Positions 6,562 to 18,861 of a stretch of DNA of 37,556 nucleotides are shown here, in pieces. Made by a program: the position numbers and the translations under genes. The notes below the pieces were generated by a model. That model was not told the origin of the DNA and did not search any database. It saw nothing but the letters and a program-made list of their open reading frames with translations. The DNA is taken from assembly GCA_021299695.1 (NCBI GenBank), contig JAJTEK010000029.1:1-37556 (forward strand), written 5' to 3'. Source of the stretch: Pirellula sp. (GTDB lineage: Bacteria; Planctomycetota; Planctomycetia; Pirellulales; Pirellulaceae). Position 1 is the first letter of the stretch. Every line of letters begins with the position of its first letter.

Positions 6562-9500
6562 ACATCTCTAAGCTCTTTATCTTACGCCCCATCGCGACGA
6601 CGCTGTTGATGGCCGCGATCATCCTCAGCGGATCGATCGCCTATCGCCAACTCCCCGTCGCTGCGCTTCCCCAGGTCGATTACCCAACGATTCAGGTCGT
6701 CACCTTCTATCCGGGTGCTGGCCCTGAGGTGATGGTCTCCTCGGTGACGGCTCCCTTGGAAAAGCAATTCGGCCAAATCCCTGGCCTATCCCAAATGACC
6801 AGTTCGAGCACCCAAGGATGCTCGGTCATCACACTGCGATTCGTTTTGGAATTGGATATCGACGTGGCTGTCCAACAGGTGCAAGCCTCGATCAATGTTG
6901 CCGCGAACTTCCTGCCTCGGGAGCTCCCCAATCCGCCGATCTATTCCAAAGTCAATCCAGCCGATGCGCCCGTGTTGACCCTGTCGCTCTCGTCGAGCAC
7001 CATTCCACTGCCCAAGATTCAAGATCTTGCCGACACACGTTTGGCGCAGAAACTCTCCCAGGTCAAAGGGGTAGGTCAGGTCAGTGTCACCGGCGGTCAA
7101 AAACCCGCCATCCGAGTCCAAGCCAACCCGACGAGTCTGTCGGCTATGGGGCTGACGCTCGACGATCTGCGTACCGCGTTGACCGCCGCGAACGTCAATC
7201 AAGCCAAAGGAAGCTTCGATGGCCCCAAGCAATCGATCATCATCGGCGCCAACGACCAACTGTTTAGCGCCGAGCAATTTCGCGAACTGATCGTCGCTTA
7301 TCGCAACAACGCGCCGGTCAAATTGTCCGAGGTGGCCAACGTCATCGATGATGTCGAAAACGTACGACAGGCCGCTTGGCGAGACACCACGCCGAGCGTC
7401 CTGCTGAACATCCAGCGACAGCCCGGTGCGAACATTATCGACGTGGTCGATCGCATCGAAGCGATGCTTCCGCAACTCAAGGAAGCCCTCCCTGCGGATC
7501 TGCAGGTCGACGTTTTGACCGACCGCACGACGACCATTCGAGCCTCGGTCGAAAGCGTTCAGCACGAGCTCTTGTTGACCATTGGGTTGGTCGTTCTGGT
7601 CATCTACTCGTTCCTCCACAGTTTCCGAGCCACCATCATCCCCAGTGCGGCGGTTCCGCTGTCGATTGTGGGGACCTTTGGGATCATGTACATGATGGGC
7701 TATACGCTCAACAATCTGACCCTCATGGCGCTGACGATTTCCACAGGGTTTGTCGTCGATGATGCGATCGTCATGATCGAGAACATCATGCGGTACGTCG
7801 AAGACGGCATGGACCCGCTCCCAGCCTCCCTCAAAGGTGCGTCGGAGATCGGCTTTACCATCGTGTCCTTGAGCGTCTCGCTTGTGGCTGTATTGATTCC
7901 ACTGCTGTTTATGGGGGATGTCATCGGCAGGCTTTTCCGCGAATTCGCCGTGACGCTCAGCGTGACGATTTTTGTATCGGCGATCGTCTCGTTGACACTC
8001 ACACCGATGATGTGCGCACTGCTGCTAAAAACCATCCCCAAGCACGTCGGCAGCAGTCGCGATCACGGCACGCAAGGCTGGTTATTCATCGGCTTGCTGC
8101 GATTCTACGAAACGACCCTGAGGTGGACCCTCAAGCACCAGGGTTTGACCATGTTGGTCTTTCTAGCCACCCTTGCGGCTACCGTTTTTCTTTACATTCA
8201 AGTCCCCAAAGGGTTCTTTCCCATCCAGGATACCGGAGTGATCCTCGGCATCACGCAGAGCGATCAAGACACTTCTTTTGCACGGATGAAAGACAAACAA
8301 GCCGAACTCAATGCCGTTCTATGCGCCGATCCGGCCGTAGAGAGCATCGCAAGTTTCATCGGTATCGATAGCATCAACCTGACGCTCAACAGCGGCCGGA
8401 TTCAGATCAACCTTAAACCCCATCACGATCGCCACGAATCGATCCAAAAGGTCATGGCGAGACTCTCGCAAAATGCCTCTGCGGTCTCAGGGATCCAACT
8501 GTTCATGCAACCGGTACAAGACCTTTCGGTCGAGTCGCGTGTCTCGCGTACTCAGTACCAGTACTCCCTCGAGACACCCGATCCAGAGCAACTCAACGAG
8601 TGGGTACCCAAACTCGTCTCGAAACTCAAAGACCGACCTGAACTCCAAGACGTCGCCAGCGACCAAGCCGTCTTGGGCCGCGAAGCCAAGCTTATCATCG
8701 ATCGCGACACGGCCTCCCGCCTAGGCGTTACCCCCTTGATTATCGATGATGCTCTCTACAACGCCTTCGGACAACGCCAAGTCTCGACGATCTTCACCCA
8801 GCTCAATCAATACCGCGTCGTTTTGGAAGTCGCTCCCGAGTTTCGCGATTCACTAAGCGATATCGGAGCCCTCTACGTCAAAACCAACACGGGCCGACCC
8901 GCTCCCCTCGATTCGCTCACGAATATCGAATACCAAAATGCTCCCCTGGCGATCAACCACCAAGGCCAATTTCCCGTCGTGACCGTCTCATTCAACGTCG
9001 CCCCAGGCGTCTCGCTCGGTCAAGCCGTCGAGGCGGTCGAAAAAACCGTCCGCGAGATCCAAATGCCCGCCGGAATCGTCCGCTCATTTCAAGGTTCCGC
9101 TGAGGCGTATCAGAGGTCCCTTTCGACGACCCCATTGCTGATCCTCGCCGCATTGATCACCGTCTATATCGTCCTAGGAGTCCTCTACGAGAGCTTTGTC
9201 CATCCGCTGACGATCCTCTCGACACTCCCATCGGCAGGGCTAGGTGCACTCGTCGCCCTGATCCTGTTTCGCCTGGATTTGAGCATCATCGCTTTGATCG
9301 GAATCATCTTGCTCATCGGTATCGTCAAAAAGAATGCGATCATGATGATCGACTTTGCGTTGGAAGCCCAACGCAATCAGGGACTCCAAGCCGAGGATGC
9401 GATCTTTCACGCCTGCTTGCTGCGGCTCAGGCCGATCTTGATGACCACCATGGCCGCACTGCTGGGGGCTGTTCCACTTGCCTTCAGCGGCGGGGTCGGC

Positions 9501-9641
9501 TCCGAAATCCGACAGCCCCTGGGCATCTGCATCATCGGGGGATTGATCTTCAGCCAAGCCCTGACGCTCTATACCACACCGGTGATCTACCTTTGGTTCG
9601 ATGCCCTCGGACGAAGGAAAGGAAAGGAAAGCCCGAGGTAA
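6558..9641 (+). CDS. RND efflux permease, first pump (MdtB-like)
   Basis: This 1027-residue protein is full length for a hydrophobe/amphiphile RND transporter: 12 membrane helices and two large periplasmic loops, driven by the proton gradient. It starts MNISKLFILRPIATTLLMAA, the typical first helix. The proton-relay aspartate pair is in helix 4 (GFVVDDAIVMIEN, about residues 398-410), and the helix 10 lysine is in GIVKKNAIMMIDF near 921-933. FFPIQDTG after helix 7 and the GSEIRQPLGICIIGG ending are also family features. It is coupled to the adaptor gene by a 4-base overlap. Paired with the next gene, it would form a heteromeric pump as in MdtBC. Substrate cannot be read from the sequence. Confidence 0.95.
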   Translation: MNISKLFILRPIATTLLMAAIILSGSIAYRQLPVAALPQVDYPTIQVVTFYPGAGPEVMVSSVTAPLEKQFGQIPGLSQMTSSSTQGCSVITLRFVLELDIDVAVQQVQASINVAANFLPRELPNPPIYSKVNPADAPVLTLSLSSSTIPLPKIQDLADTRLAQKLSQVKGVGQVSVTGGQKPAIRVQANPTSLSAMGLTLDDLRTALTAANVNQAKGSFDGPKQSIIIGANDQLFSAEQFRELIVAYRNNAPVKLSEVANVIDDVENVRQAAWRDTTPSVLLNIQRQPGANIIDVVDRIEAMLPQLKEALPADLQVDVLTDRTTTIRASVESVQHELLLTIGLVVLVIYSFLHSFRATIIPSAAVPLSIVGTFGIMYMMGYTLNNLTLMALTISTGFVVDDAIVMIENIMRYVEDGMDPLPASLKGASEIGFTIVSLSVSLVAVLIPLLFMGDVIGRLFREFAVTLSVTIFVSAIVSLTLTPMMCALLLKTIPKHVGSSRDHGTQGWLFIGLLRFYETTLRWTLKHQGLTMLVFLATLAATVFLYIQVPKGFFPIQDTGVILGITQSDQDTSFARMKDKQAELNAVLCADPAVESIASFIGIDSINLTLNSGRIQINLKPHHDRHESIQKVMARLSQNASAVSGIQLFMQPVQDLSVESRVSRTQYQYSLETPDPEQLNEWVPKLVSKLKDRPELQDVASDQAVLGREAKLIIDRDTASRLGVTPLIIDDALYNAFGQRQVSTIFTQLNQYRVVLEVAPEFRDSLSDIGALYVKTNTGRPAPLDSLTNIEYQNAPLAINHQGQFPVVTVSFNVAPGVSLGQAVEAVEKTVREIQMPAGIVRSFQGSAEAYQRSLSTTPLLILAALITVYIVLGVLYESFVHPLTILSTLPSAGLGALVALILFRLDLSIIALIGIILLIGIVKKNAIMMIDFALEAQRNQGLQAEDAIFHACLLRLRPILMTTMAALLGAVPLAFSGGVGSEIRQPLGICIIGGLIFSQALTLYTTPVIYLWFDALGRRKGKESPR

Positions 9642-9642
9642 C

Positions 9643-12600
9643 ATGAGCATCCATGGACCAAATTTTTCAGAAGCCTTCATCCGTCGCCCCGTCGGCACGA
9701 CCCTTCTGACCGTCGCGATCACCCTCTCGGGCTTGATCGGGTACTTTCTGCTCCCGGTCGCGCCGTTACCCCAAGTCGAATTCCCGACCATTTCCGTCGG
9801 CGCCAACCTCCCCGGAGCTAGCCCTGAGACCATGGCCTCTGCGGTCGCTACACCGCTCGAAAGAAGCCTAAGCCGGATCGCCGGGGTCACCGAGATGACC
9901 TCCAATAGCACCCTAGGGGCGACCTCGATCACCCTTCAGTTCGAACTCGACCGCGATGTCAATGCTGCGGCAAGAGAAGTCCAGGCGGCGATCAACGCGG
10001 CTCGAAGCCAATTGCCCCCAACACTTCCCAACAACCCCTCTTACCGTAAGGTCAACCCTGCCGACTCGCCAATCATGCTCCTTACATTGGTCTCGGAGAT
10101 TTACTCCAAGCCACAAATGTATGAGTTGGCCTCGACCCTTGTCCAACAAAAGCTCTCCCAAATCAACGGGGTCGGCCAGGTCTTTGCGACCGGAGCCTCG
10201 AATCCTGCCGTTCGAATCGAACTCAATCCCAATGTCCTGAATCAAATGCAGATCGGACTCGAGGACGTCCGAGCCGCGATCGGTACCTCGAATGCCAATC
10301 GCCCGAAAGGTGTGATCGAGGAAGGCCCAGTGCAGTGGTCCCTCAATACCACCGACCAGTTGATGACCGCCGAAGATTACCGTCCCTTGATGATCGCATA
10401 TCGCAACGGTGCACCCGTCCGACTGGCCGATGTAGCCAAGGTCACCGATTCGCTCGAAGACATTCGGAACTTTGCACTCGCCGATGGACGGCCCTCGATC
10501 AGCGTGCTGATCTTTCGACAGCCAGGCGCGAACATTATCCAGACCATCGAGAACGTCAAATCGGTCTTGCCCCAACTAAGATCGCAGTTGCCAGCGGCCA
10601 TCGATCTGGATATCGGAATGGATCGATCCACGACGATCCGAGCCTCACTGCTGGAAGTCCAAAAAACACTGCTGATCAGCATTTTGCTGGTGATCGTCGT
10701 GGTCTATCTGTTCCTTCGAGACATCCGAGCGACGATCGTCCCGACCATCGCCGTTCCGGTCTCGCTCATCGGGACCTTTGGCGTGATGTACCTGCTCGGC
10801 TACAGCCTCGACAACCTCTCGCTCATGGCTCTGACCATATCGACAGGCTTCGTCGTCGACGATGCGATCGTCGTAACCGAGAACATTAGTCGCTATCTGG
10901 AAAAGGGACTCAAGCCCCTTGATGCGGCCATCAAAGGGGCAGGCGAAATCGGATTTACCGTCGTCTCGATCACTCTATCGCTGATCGCCGTATTCATCCC
11001 CATCCTGCTGATGCGAGGTGTTATCGGACTGCTGCTGCAAGAGTTCGCAGTGACGCTTTCGATCGCGATCCTCATCTCGCTGGTCATCTCTCTGACGACG
11101 ACACCGATGCTTTGCGCCCTGCTGCTCAAACCCCATCGCGCCGACGGAAATTCCAATCGCTATTGGATGGAAAATGCTTACGGGCGTATCCTAGATGTGG
11201 TTCTGAAGTTCCCAGGCTGGACCATGATCGCCCTGGCTCTGATCGTCGCTTTAAACGGCTACCTCTATGTCAAAGTCGCCAAAGGATTCTTCCCCCAACA
11301 AGACACCGGTCGACTCGTCGGGAACATCGTCGCCGATCAAGGAACCTCCTTCCAAGCCATGGTGGACCTTTGCGAAAAATTCGCTAAAGCCGTCAGTGAC
11401 GAACAAGCCATCGATCGCGTGCTGGTCTCGACCGGGGGAGGTGGACCCGGGGGAGGCGGAACGAACAACGCGAGAATGTTTGTGACCCTCAAACCCCTGG
11501 ATCAACGCGAACAGACCATCGATGAACTCCTTGCTGCAATCCGCAAGAAAACTTCCGGCATCAGCGGTGCAAATCTGTTCATGCAAGCCGTTCAGGACCT
11601 TCGGATCGGCGGACGACCCTCGGGTGCCCAATTCCAATACACACTTCGCGGCGGCGATCTGAAAGAACTCAACGAATGGACCCTCAAACTCATCTCGGCG
11701 ATGAAAAAGATCCCCGAAATCACAGATGTCAACACCGACCAACAAGACAAAGGGCAACTCTCCCGATTGGTGATTCACCGTGACCTTGCCGCAGTCCTCG
11801 GGCTCGATATCGCAACGATCGACAACACCCTCTACGATGCTTTCGGACAACGGCCCGTCTCGACGATCTACCTACCGTTGAACCAACGCCGCGTTGTCAT
11901 GACCCTCGAAAGGGATTACGTCAAAGGTCCCGAGTCCCTCAAAAGCATCTACATCCGAACCCGAAACAACACCCAAGTCCCCTTGCAGGATCTCTACTCC
12001 CTCGAAAGCAGGAATACCTCCCTGTCGGTGGCGCACTCAGGACTGTTCCCATCGTCGACGATCTCCTTTAATCTCAGCCCCGGCAGCGCCCTCGGGGACG
12101 TCGTTCCTATCATCAAATCCGCAAGCTCCGAAATCGGAATGCCATCGAGCATCCAAGGGAACTTCCAGGGGACCGCCCAAGCCTTCCAAGACTCCCTTTC
12201 GAACCAACCCCTGTTGATCCTCTCGGCCCTCGTGGCCGTCTACCTAGTCCTAGGCATCCTCTACGAAAGCTTGATCCACCCGATCACCATCCTCTCGACC
12301 CTCCCCTCGGCCGGCGTCGGTGCGATCCTCGGCCTGATCCTCTTCCGGATGGAACTGAACATCATCGGTATGATCGGGATCCTCTTGCTGATTGGAATCG
12401 TCAAGAAAAACGCCATCATGATGATCGACTTTGCTATCGCGCTGCGCAAAGACCGTGGCTGGGGAGCCCGAGAAGCGATCCATGAAGCCTGCCTAAGGCG
12501 GTTTCGTCCTATCACCATGACCACCATGGCTGCAATCCTCGGCGGAATCCCCCTGGCTCTCGGACACGGCGACGGTGCCGAACTGCGTCAGCCCCTCGGG

Positions 12601-12774
12601 ATCGCAATCGTCGGCGGCCTGATCGTCAGCCAGTTCGTCACCCTCTTTACCACCCCGGTGATCTATCTGTATATGGACCGCTTATTGACCTTTTTTCAAT
12701 CGAGCAAATCGACCCGAACTGTGTTAGAATCTAACCTCTCCGCACCCTATTCTCTCCCTTCCCAAGGAATGTAA
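9643..12774 (+). CDS. RND efflux permease, second pump (MdtC-like)
   Basis: This 1043-residue RND pump is a paralogue of the preceding one, matching it through the whole length. The ATG at 9643, one base after the upstream stop, is preferred: GAGG at 9635 precedes it, and the conserved N-terminal region (FSEAFIRRPVGTTLLTVAI) begins shortly after. An in-frame ATG at 9601 would overlap the previous gene by 41 bases. The helix 4 motif GFVVDDAIVVTEN near 402 and the GIVKKNAIMMIDF motif near 919 are intact, so both pumps should move protons. The glycine-rich GGGGPGGGG in the second periplasmic loop differs from its partner. The last codons contain the palindrome GTTAGA-A-TCTAAC (12723-12735). The next gene starts three bases later. 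Confidence 0.95.
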   Translation: MSIHGPNFSEAFIRRPVGTTLLTVAITLSGLIGYFLLPVAPLPQVEFPTISVGANLPGASPETMASAVATPLERSLSRIAGVTEMTSNSTLGATSITLQFELDRDVNAAAREVQAAINAARSQLPPTLPNNPSYRKVNPADSPIMLLTLVSEIYSKPQMYELASTLVQQKLSQINGVGQVFATGASNPAVRIELNPNVLNQMQIGLEDVRAAIGTSNANRPKGVIEEGPVQWSLNTTDQLMTAEDYRPLMIAYRNGAPVRLADVAKVTDSLEDIRNFALADGRPSISVLIFRQPGANIIQTIENVKSVLPQLRSQLPAAIDLDIGMDRSTTIRASLLEVQKTLLISILLVIVVVYLFLRDIRATIVPTIAVPVSLIGTFGVMYLLGYSLDNLSLMALTISTGFVVDDAIVVTENISRYLEKGLKPLDAAIKGAGEIGFTVVSITLSLIAVFIPILLMRGVIGLLLQEFAVTLSIAILISLVISLTTTPMLCALLLKPHRADGNSNRYWMENAYGRILDVVLKFPGWTMIALALIVALNGYLYVKVAKGFFPQQDTGRLVGNIVADQGTSFQAMVDLCEKFAKAVSDEQAIDRVLVSTGGGGPGGGGTNNARMFVTLKPLDQREQTIDELLAAIRKKTSGISGANLFMQAVQDLRIGGRPSGAQFQYTLRGGDLKELNEWTLKLISAMKKIPEITDVNTDQQDKGQLSRLVIHRDLAAVLGLDIATIDNTLYDAFGQRPVSTIYLPLNQRRVVMTLERDYVKGPESLKSIYIRTRNNTQVPLQDLYSLESRNTSLSVAHSGLFPSSTISFNLSPGSALGDVVPIIKSASSEIGMPSSIQGNFQGTAQAFQDSLSNQPLLILSALVAVYLVLGILYESLIHPITILSTLPSAGVGAILGLILFRMELNIIGMIGILLLIGIVKKNAIMMIDFAIALRKDRGWGAREAIHEACLRRFRPITMTTMAAILGGIPLALGHGDGAELRQPLGIAIVGGLIVSQFVTLFTTPVIYLYMDRLLTFFQSSKSTRTVLESNLSAPYSLPSQGM

Positions 12775-12777
12775 TCG

Positions 12778-14112
12778 ATGAGCCAGTCCTCCCGCCGCAA
12801 CTTCCTCAAGCGCACCGCTCAAACCACTGCCGCCGTCGCGTCGGTACCCTATTGGTCCTGGTCCGAAAAGACCCTTGCGGCCAGCTCCCAGGATCGCATG
12901 AAAATCGGCTGCATCGGTCTGGGGGGAATGGGCACCGGTGACGCCCACGACCATAACCGTTTCGGTGATATCGTCGCGGTCTGCGACGTCGACGCAAACC
13001 ATCGCGAACGCGCCCGAAACGACGAAAGGATCGGTAAAGGCAAAGCCGAATCCGTCGAAGACTACCGCAAAGTCCTCGACAACAAAGAGATCGAAGTCGT
13101 CAGCATCGTCACACCCGACCACTGGCACACCAAAATCGCCATCGAAGCCCTGCAAGCCGGCAAGCACGTCTTCTGCCAAAAACCATTGACCCTGACCCTG
13201 GCCGAAAACCTCGCCATCCGCGCTGCATGCAAGGCCAACCCCAAACTCGTCTTCTTCATCGGAACCCAACAACGCTCCGACCGTCGACTCTTCATGCGAG
13301 CCGTCAATCTGGTCCACCAAGGACTCCTAGGTGATATCAAGAAAATCACATGCGGAATCAACGGCAGCCCCACCGGTGGACCCTTCGCCAAAGCCGCCCC
13401 ACCGGCAAACCTCAATTGGGACATGTGGCTCGGACAAGCTCCCAAAGTCGACTACATCCAACAGCGATGCCACAATGACTTCCGCTGGTGGTACGAATAC
13501 TCCGGCGGAAAATTCACCGACTGGGGCGCACACCATATCGATATCGCCCTATGGGCAACCAAAATGACCGAACAAGGATCCGGACCGGTCGAAGTCGATG
13601 GCACCGATTGCAAACACCCCGTCGAGATGAAAGATGGCCAAACACTCGCCGACGACCGTTTCAATACCTCAAACGATTTCAATATCGTCCATACATTCGC
13701 CAACGGAATGGAAATCCACGTCACGAGCCGAGGCGATAACGGATTGCTCATCGAAGGCTCCAAAGGGCGTATCTTCGTCAACCGCGAAAGGATCACCGGC
13801 AAGCCCATCGAAGAGCAATGGGACAAAGATGTCTATGGCGATGAGCAACTCCAAGCCCTCTACAAAGGCAAACCCCACGAAGGGCACAAAGCCAACTTCT
13901 ACCGATGCATCCGCGAAGGTGGATTGCCCGTCTCGGATGTCTACTCCCACCTCCAAACCATGAACCTTTGCCACCTGTCGGCCATCTCGGGTCGACTCGC
14001 TCGGAAAATCCGTTGGAACGCAGCCACCGAAAAAATCGAAGGTGACGAACTCGCCGCCTCGATGCAAGCACGAGCCCAACGCGCAGGTTTCGAAATCCCC
14101 AAAGTCGGCTAA
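12778..14112 (+). CDS. Gfo/Idh/MocA family oxidoreductase, Tat-exported
   Basis: This 444-residue NAD(P)-dependent oxidoreductase starts with a twin-arginine signal (SSRRNFLKRT then a hydrophobic run), so it is likely exported folded with cofactor. The Rossmann motif is GCIGLGGMG (44-52). The family lysine is in FCQKPLTLTL (Q134-K135-P136), where many relatives have EKP. GGKFTDWGAHHIDIALWA holds the substrate-side histidines. Planctomycetes carry many such secreted paralogues, thought to act on sugars or polyols; the substrate here is unknown. It lies three bases after the RND pump and four before the next gene, so it may share their transcript, although a function in efflux is not implied. 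Confidence 0.93.
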   Translation: MSQSSRRNFLKRTAQTTAAVASVPYWSWSEKTLAASSQDRMKIGCIGLGGMGTGDAHDHNRFGDIVAVCDVDANHRERARNDERIGKGKAESVEDYRKVLDNKEIEVVSIVTPDHWHTKIAIEALQAGKHVFCQKPLTLTLAENLAIRAACKANPKLVFFIGTQQRSDRRLFMRAVNLVHQGLLGDIKKITCGINGSPTGGPFAKAAPPANLNWDMWLGQAPKVDYIQQRCHNDFRWWYEYSGGKFTDWGAHHIDIALWATKMTEQGSGPVEVDGTDCKHPVEMKDGQTLADDRFNTSNDFNIVHTFANGMEIHVTSRGDNGLLIEGSKGRIFVNRERITGKPIEEQWDKDVYGDEQLQALYKGKPHEGHKANFYRCIREGGLPVSDVYSHLQTMNLCHLSAISGRLARKIRWNAATEKIEGDELAASMQARAQRAGFEIPKVG

Positions 14113-14116
14113 CGCC

Positions 14117-17100
14117 ATGAAACTCGCAAAGACTCGATTCCCAACTCTCGGCTGGCTCACAGGGCTCATCCTGCTTGCCAGCCGTTTGGCTTTTGTACAA
14201 GAACTGTCGCTTGCCCAAGACATACCACCGGCGCCAAAAGCCGCGATCGAACCGGACTTCGCCTCGCAAATCAAGCCCATCCTAGCCATCCATTGCTGGA
14301 GCTGCCACGGACCTGACGAGCAAGCCCGCAAGGCGGATCTGCGGCTCGATCGTCGCGACGATGCCCTGGCCTCAGTCGCTTTCGTTCCAGGCAACGCCTC
14401 GGAAAGCACCCTCATCGCGCGGATCGAATCGAACGATCCCCACGAGCAAATGCCCCCGCCGGAGTTCAAGAAACCTCTATCTCTCCAAGATCGCCAACTC
14501 CTGAAAGCTTGGATCGACGCGGGGGGTAAATATTCGCAACACTGGGCATTCACTCCACCGAAATCCAACCATTTAGAAACCAACAATCTAGCGAACCTAG
14601 CTGCAACGAACCACACCGCCCAGCGGATCGATGCGCTCGTCGCTCACGAACTTGAAAACCACGGTCTGAAACCCTCTGGACCCGCCGACCCAGCAACCCT
14701 CCTGCGCCGAGCAAGCTTGGACCTGACCGGGTTGCCACCGACGATCGAAGAACTCGATGCGTTTTTGAAAGACCCCTCCGAGGAAGCTTACGAATCGGCC
14801 ATCGATAGACTCCTCCAAAGCGATGCCTATGCCGAACGGATGGCATCCCAATGGCTCGACCTAGCTCGCTATGCCGATACCAATGGATACAACAACGATG
14901 AAGATCGCCAAATGTGGCCTTGGCGCGACTGGGTCATCCAAGCCTTCCGCAACAACATGCCCTACGATCAATTCCTCACCGAACAACTCGCAGGGGATTT
15001 GCTCCCAGAAGCCAACTTGCAACAACAAGTCGCCACTGGATTTCTCAGGAACCAAGGTCACAACACCGAAGGAGGTATCATCCAAGAAGAATACCGCGTC
15101 GAGTATGTGGCCGATCGTGTCCACACCGTCGCGACGGTATTCCTCGGCCTTTCGATGCAATGCGCCCGATGCCACGACCACAAAGTCGATCCAATCTCCC
15201 AAGCCGAATACTACCGCTTCTTCTCCCTGGTCAACAACCTCGAAGAGAAACAAGCCAGCTACAGCAACTTCGTCGGCGCTGAGCCCTTCGTGCGCGTACC
15301 CAGCGTGGAACTCATCGAACAAAAGAATCGACTCAACGCCCAACTCGAACCGATCCGAGCCCAAATCGACTCCAAGGAAAAGCAACTCGAAAACACCTTT
15401 GCCGCCTGGGTCGCTGCAAACTCCGATGAGACGATCCAAAAGAGCTTAGGCACCACCCAAATCGACTACGCCGATTTCGAACCCGCCACCGAACCCGCCA
15501 CCGAATCCACCTTAACTGCAACCTGGTCCAACCCCGAGTCGTTGACCCGAGAACCCGGAAAAATCGGCTCGGCAGTCACGCTCGAACCGGGGCGTTTTTT
15601 GATCTCCAATGCACTCGGTAAACTCGATGCAGATCGGCCTTTTTCCATCAGCCTATGGGTCCGTGTACCGACGCTCGGAAGCATGGCAATCCTGTCTCGC
15701 ATGGACGAAGCGATGAACTTCCGAGGCTACGACATGCTGCTGGTCAACGGCAAGATCGAAGTCCATCTGGTCGATCAGTGGCCCAGCAACGCGATCAAAA
15801 TCAGCTCCCATCAGACCATCACGCCCAACCAATGGCATCACATAACACTCACCTACGATGGATCCAAGAAAGCCGCCGGCGCAAGTCTGTTCATCGACGG
15901 CAAAGCGACCAAGTTCGATGTTCCAAACAATAACCTGACCGGCTCGCTGACCACAGACAAACCGTTCCACCTAGGCCTGCGTGAAAAGTCGCTCCCCTTT
16001 ACCGGTTCGATCGATGAACTGCGAATCTTCGAGGGAGCACTGACTCCATCGGACGTCCAACGATTGGCTCAGTTGCAGCCCCTCGAACCCCAATCGAACT
16101 GGGTCCGTAAGCCTTGGGCGGATTGGACCGAGGATCAACGCAATCTAGCCAAAGACTTAACCCGCAAAACCATCGATCCCGAGCATGCCAAGCTTCTAAA
16201 CCAAGCTTCCGAAATCCAAAACAAGATCCGAGATATCGATCAGTCCGCACCTGCAGTCATGGTCATGCGAGACATGAACCCTCCGCGAGAAACTTTTATC
16301 CTCAAACGCGGACAGTACGACCAACCGACCACCAAGGTCCAGCCGGGGATCCCAGAGGCTCTGCGAAGCGACCCCATCGAACACCCGAGCAATCGCCTTG
16401 AATTGGCACAATGGCTTACCCACCCGACAAACCCTCTGACGGCCCGCGTCGCCGTCAATCGCCTATGGGAGCAATGCTTCGGTACCGGACTGGTCCGTAC
16501 CAGCGAAGACTTTGGTGGCTCCGGCGAGTACCCCTCTCATAGAGAACTGCTCGACGCCCTGGCCATCGATTTCGTCGAAAACCGATGGGATATTCGCCAA
16601 ATGCTCAAACAGATCACCATGAGCAAAACCTACCGGCAGGAGTCTCGACTGACCCCGGAACTCAAACTCCAGGATCCTGAAAATCGATGGTTGACTCGCG
16701 GCCCACGCCACCGTCTATCTGCCGAAACCATCCGCGACAATGCCCTGGCCATCAGCGGCCTTCTGAACCGTAAACTCGGTGGTCCTAGCGTCAAACCCTA
16801 TCAACCCGCTGGACTTTGGGAGGACGTTACCGTCGAACGCAGAGGCAAGTACGTTGCAGATACCGCAGAAGGTCTCTTTCGAAGAGGCATGTACACCTTC
16901 TGGAAAAGGACCTGCCCACCCCCTTCCATGGTCAGTTTCGATGCCCCAAACCGAGAGGTTTGTGTCGCGAGGCGATCGCGCACCAACACGCCCACCCAAG
17001 CCTTGGTACTGCTAAACGATCCGACCTATCTCGAAGCGGCTCGAGTCTTCGCAAGCGACATCCTCAGAGCCGGCGGGGCCGACGATCTGATGCGATTGAA

Positions 17101-17335
17101 CTACGCCTATCGCAAAGCCATCGCAAGGCAGGTACTCCCAGAAGAGATCCCCCCGCTGAAGGAACTCCTCGACTTGGCCAAGTCGGAGTTTCTTCAAGAT
17201 CCGCAGCGCACAACAGCATTCCTGAGCGTCGGTACCCTACCCCCCGCCTCGGAATTGAACCCTAGCGAACTTGCAGCCTGGACCGTCGTGTGCAGCGCCA
17301 TTCTCAATCTCGACGAAACCATCACCAAATACTAG
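14117..17335 (+). CDS. PSCyt1/DUF1549/LamG/DUF1553 secreted protein
   Basis: This 1072-residue protein has an N-terminal signal-anchor ([16 protein letters not shown]). A PSCyt1 domain follows with heme-type CWSCH (C60, C63, H64). Next is DUF1549 (about 180-400), with a second CxxCH in [11 protein letters not shown] (C349, C352, H353). A LamG/concanavalin-like domain spans about 470-660 ([29 protein letters not shown]), and DUF1553 spans about 755-1060 ([34 protein letters not shown]). The ATG at 14117, four bases after the previous stop, opens the signal; an earlier in-frame ATG at 14042 would overlap the upstream gene. In planctomycetes these proteins pair with a DUF1501 protein, as here. 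Carbohydrate or glycopolymer processing is often assumed, but the biochemistry is not established. Confidence 0.93.
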   Translation: MKLAKTRFPTLGWLTGLILLASRLAFVQELSLAQDIPPAPKAAIEPDFASQIKPILAIHCWSCHGPDEQARKADLRLDRRDDALASVAFVPGNASESTLIARIESNDPHEQMPPPEFKKPLSLQDRQLLKAWIDAGGKYSQHWAFTPPKSNHLETNNLANLAATNHTAQRIDALVAHELENHGLKPSGPADPATLLRRASLDLTGLPPTIEELDAFLKDPSEEAYESAIDRLLQSDAYAERMASQWLDLARYADTNGYNNDEDRQMWPWRDWVIQAFRNNMPYDQFLTEQLAGDLLPEANLQQQVATGFLRNQGHNTEGGIIQEEYRVEYVADRVHTVATVFLGLSMQCARCHDHKVDPISQAEYYRFFSLVNNLEEKQASYSNFVGAEPFVRVPSVELIEQKNRLNAQLEPIRAQIDSKEKQLENTFAAWVAANSDETIQKSLGTTQIDYADFEPATEPATESTLTATWSNPESLTREPGKIGSAVTLEPGRFLISNALGKLDADRPFSISLWVRVPTLGSMAILSRMDEAMNFRGYDMLLVNGKIEVHLVDQWPSNAIKISSHQTITPNQWHHITLTYDGSKKAAGASLFIDGKATKFDVPNNNLTGSLTTDKPFHLGLREKSLPFTGSIDELRIFEGALTPSDVQRLAQLQPLEPQSNWVRKPWADWTEDQRNLAKDLTRKTIDPEHAKLLNQASEIQNKIRDIDQSAPAVMVMRDMNPPRETFILKRGQYDQPTTKVQPGIPEALRSDPIEHPSNRLELAQWLTHPTNPLTARVAVNRLWEQCFGTGLVRTSEDFGGSGEYPSHRELLDALAIDFVENRWDIRQMLKQITMSKTYRQESRLTPELKLQDPENRWLTRGPRHRLSAETIRDNALAISGLLNRKLGGPSVKPYQPAGLWEDVTVERRGKYVADTAEGLFRRGMYTFWKRTCPPPSMVSFDAPNREVCVARRSRTNTPTQALVLLNDPTYLEAARVFASDILRAGGADDLMRLNYAYRKAIARQVLPEEIPPLKELLDLAKSEFLQDPQRTTAFLSVGTLPPASELNPSELAAWTVVCSAILNLDETITKY

Positions 17336-17379
17336 CTCCCCGAAATACTAGCCACCCGAACCCAAAGCTCCCAAGCGAC

Positions 17380-18857
<1,478 letters not shown>

Positions 18858-18861
<4 letters not shown>

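Noticed and set aside
6786-7619. 277-residue minus-strand frame inside the first RND pump
   Set aside because: It is antisense to a fully conserved RND gene; the product is Asp/Gly/Arg-rich as expected from the shadow of GC-rich codons.
12723-12735. Palindrome GTTAGA-A-TCTAAC before the oxidoreductase gene
   Set aside because: It lies inside the last codons of the RND pump and has no promoter boxes at proper spacing nearby, so I could not call it a promoter or terminator.
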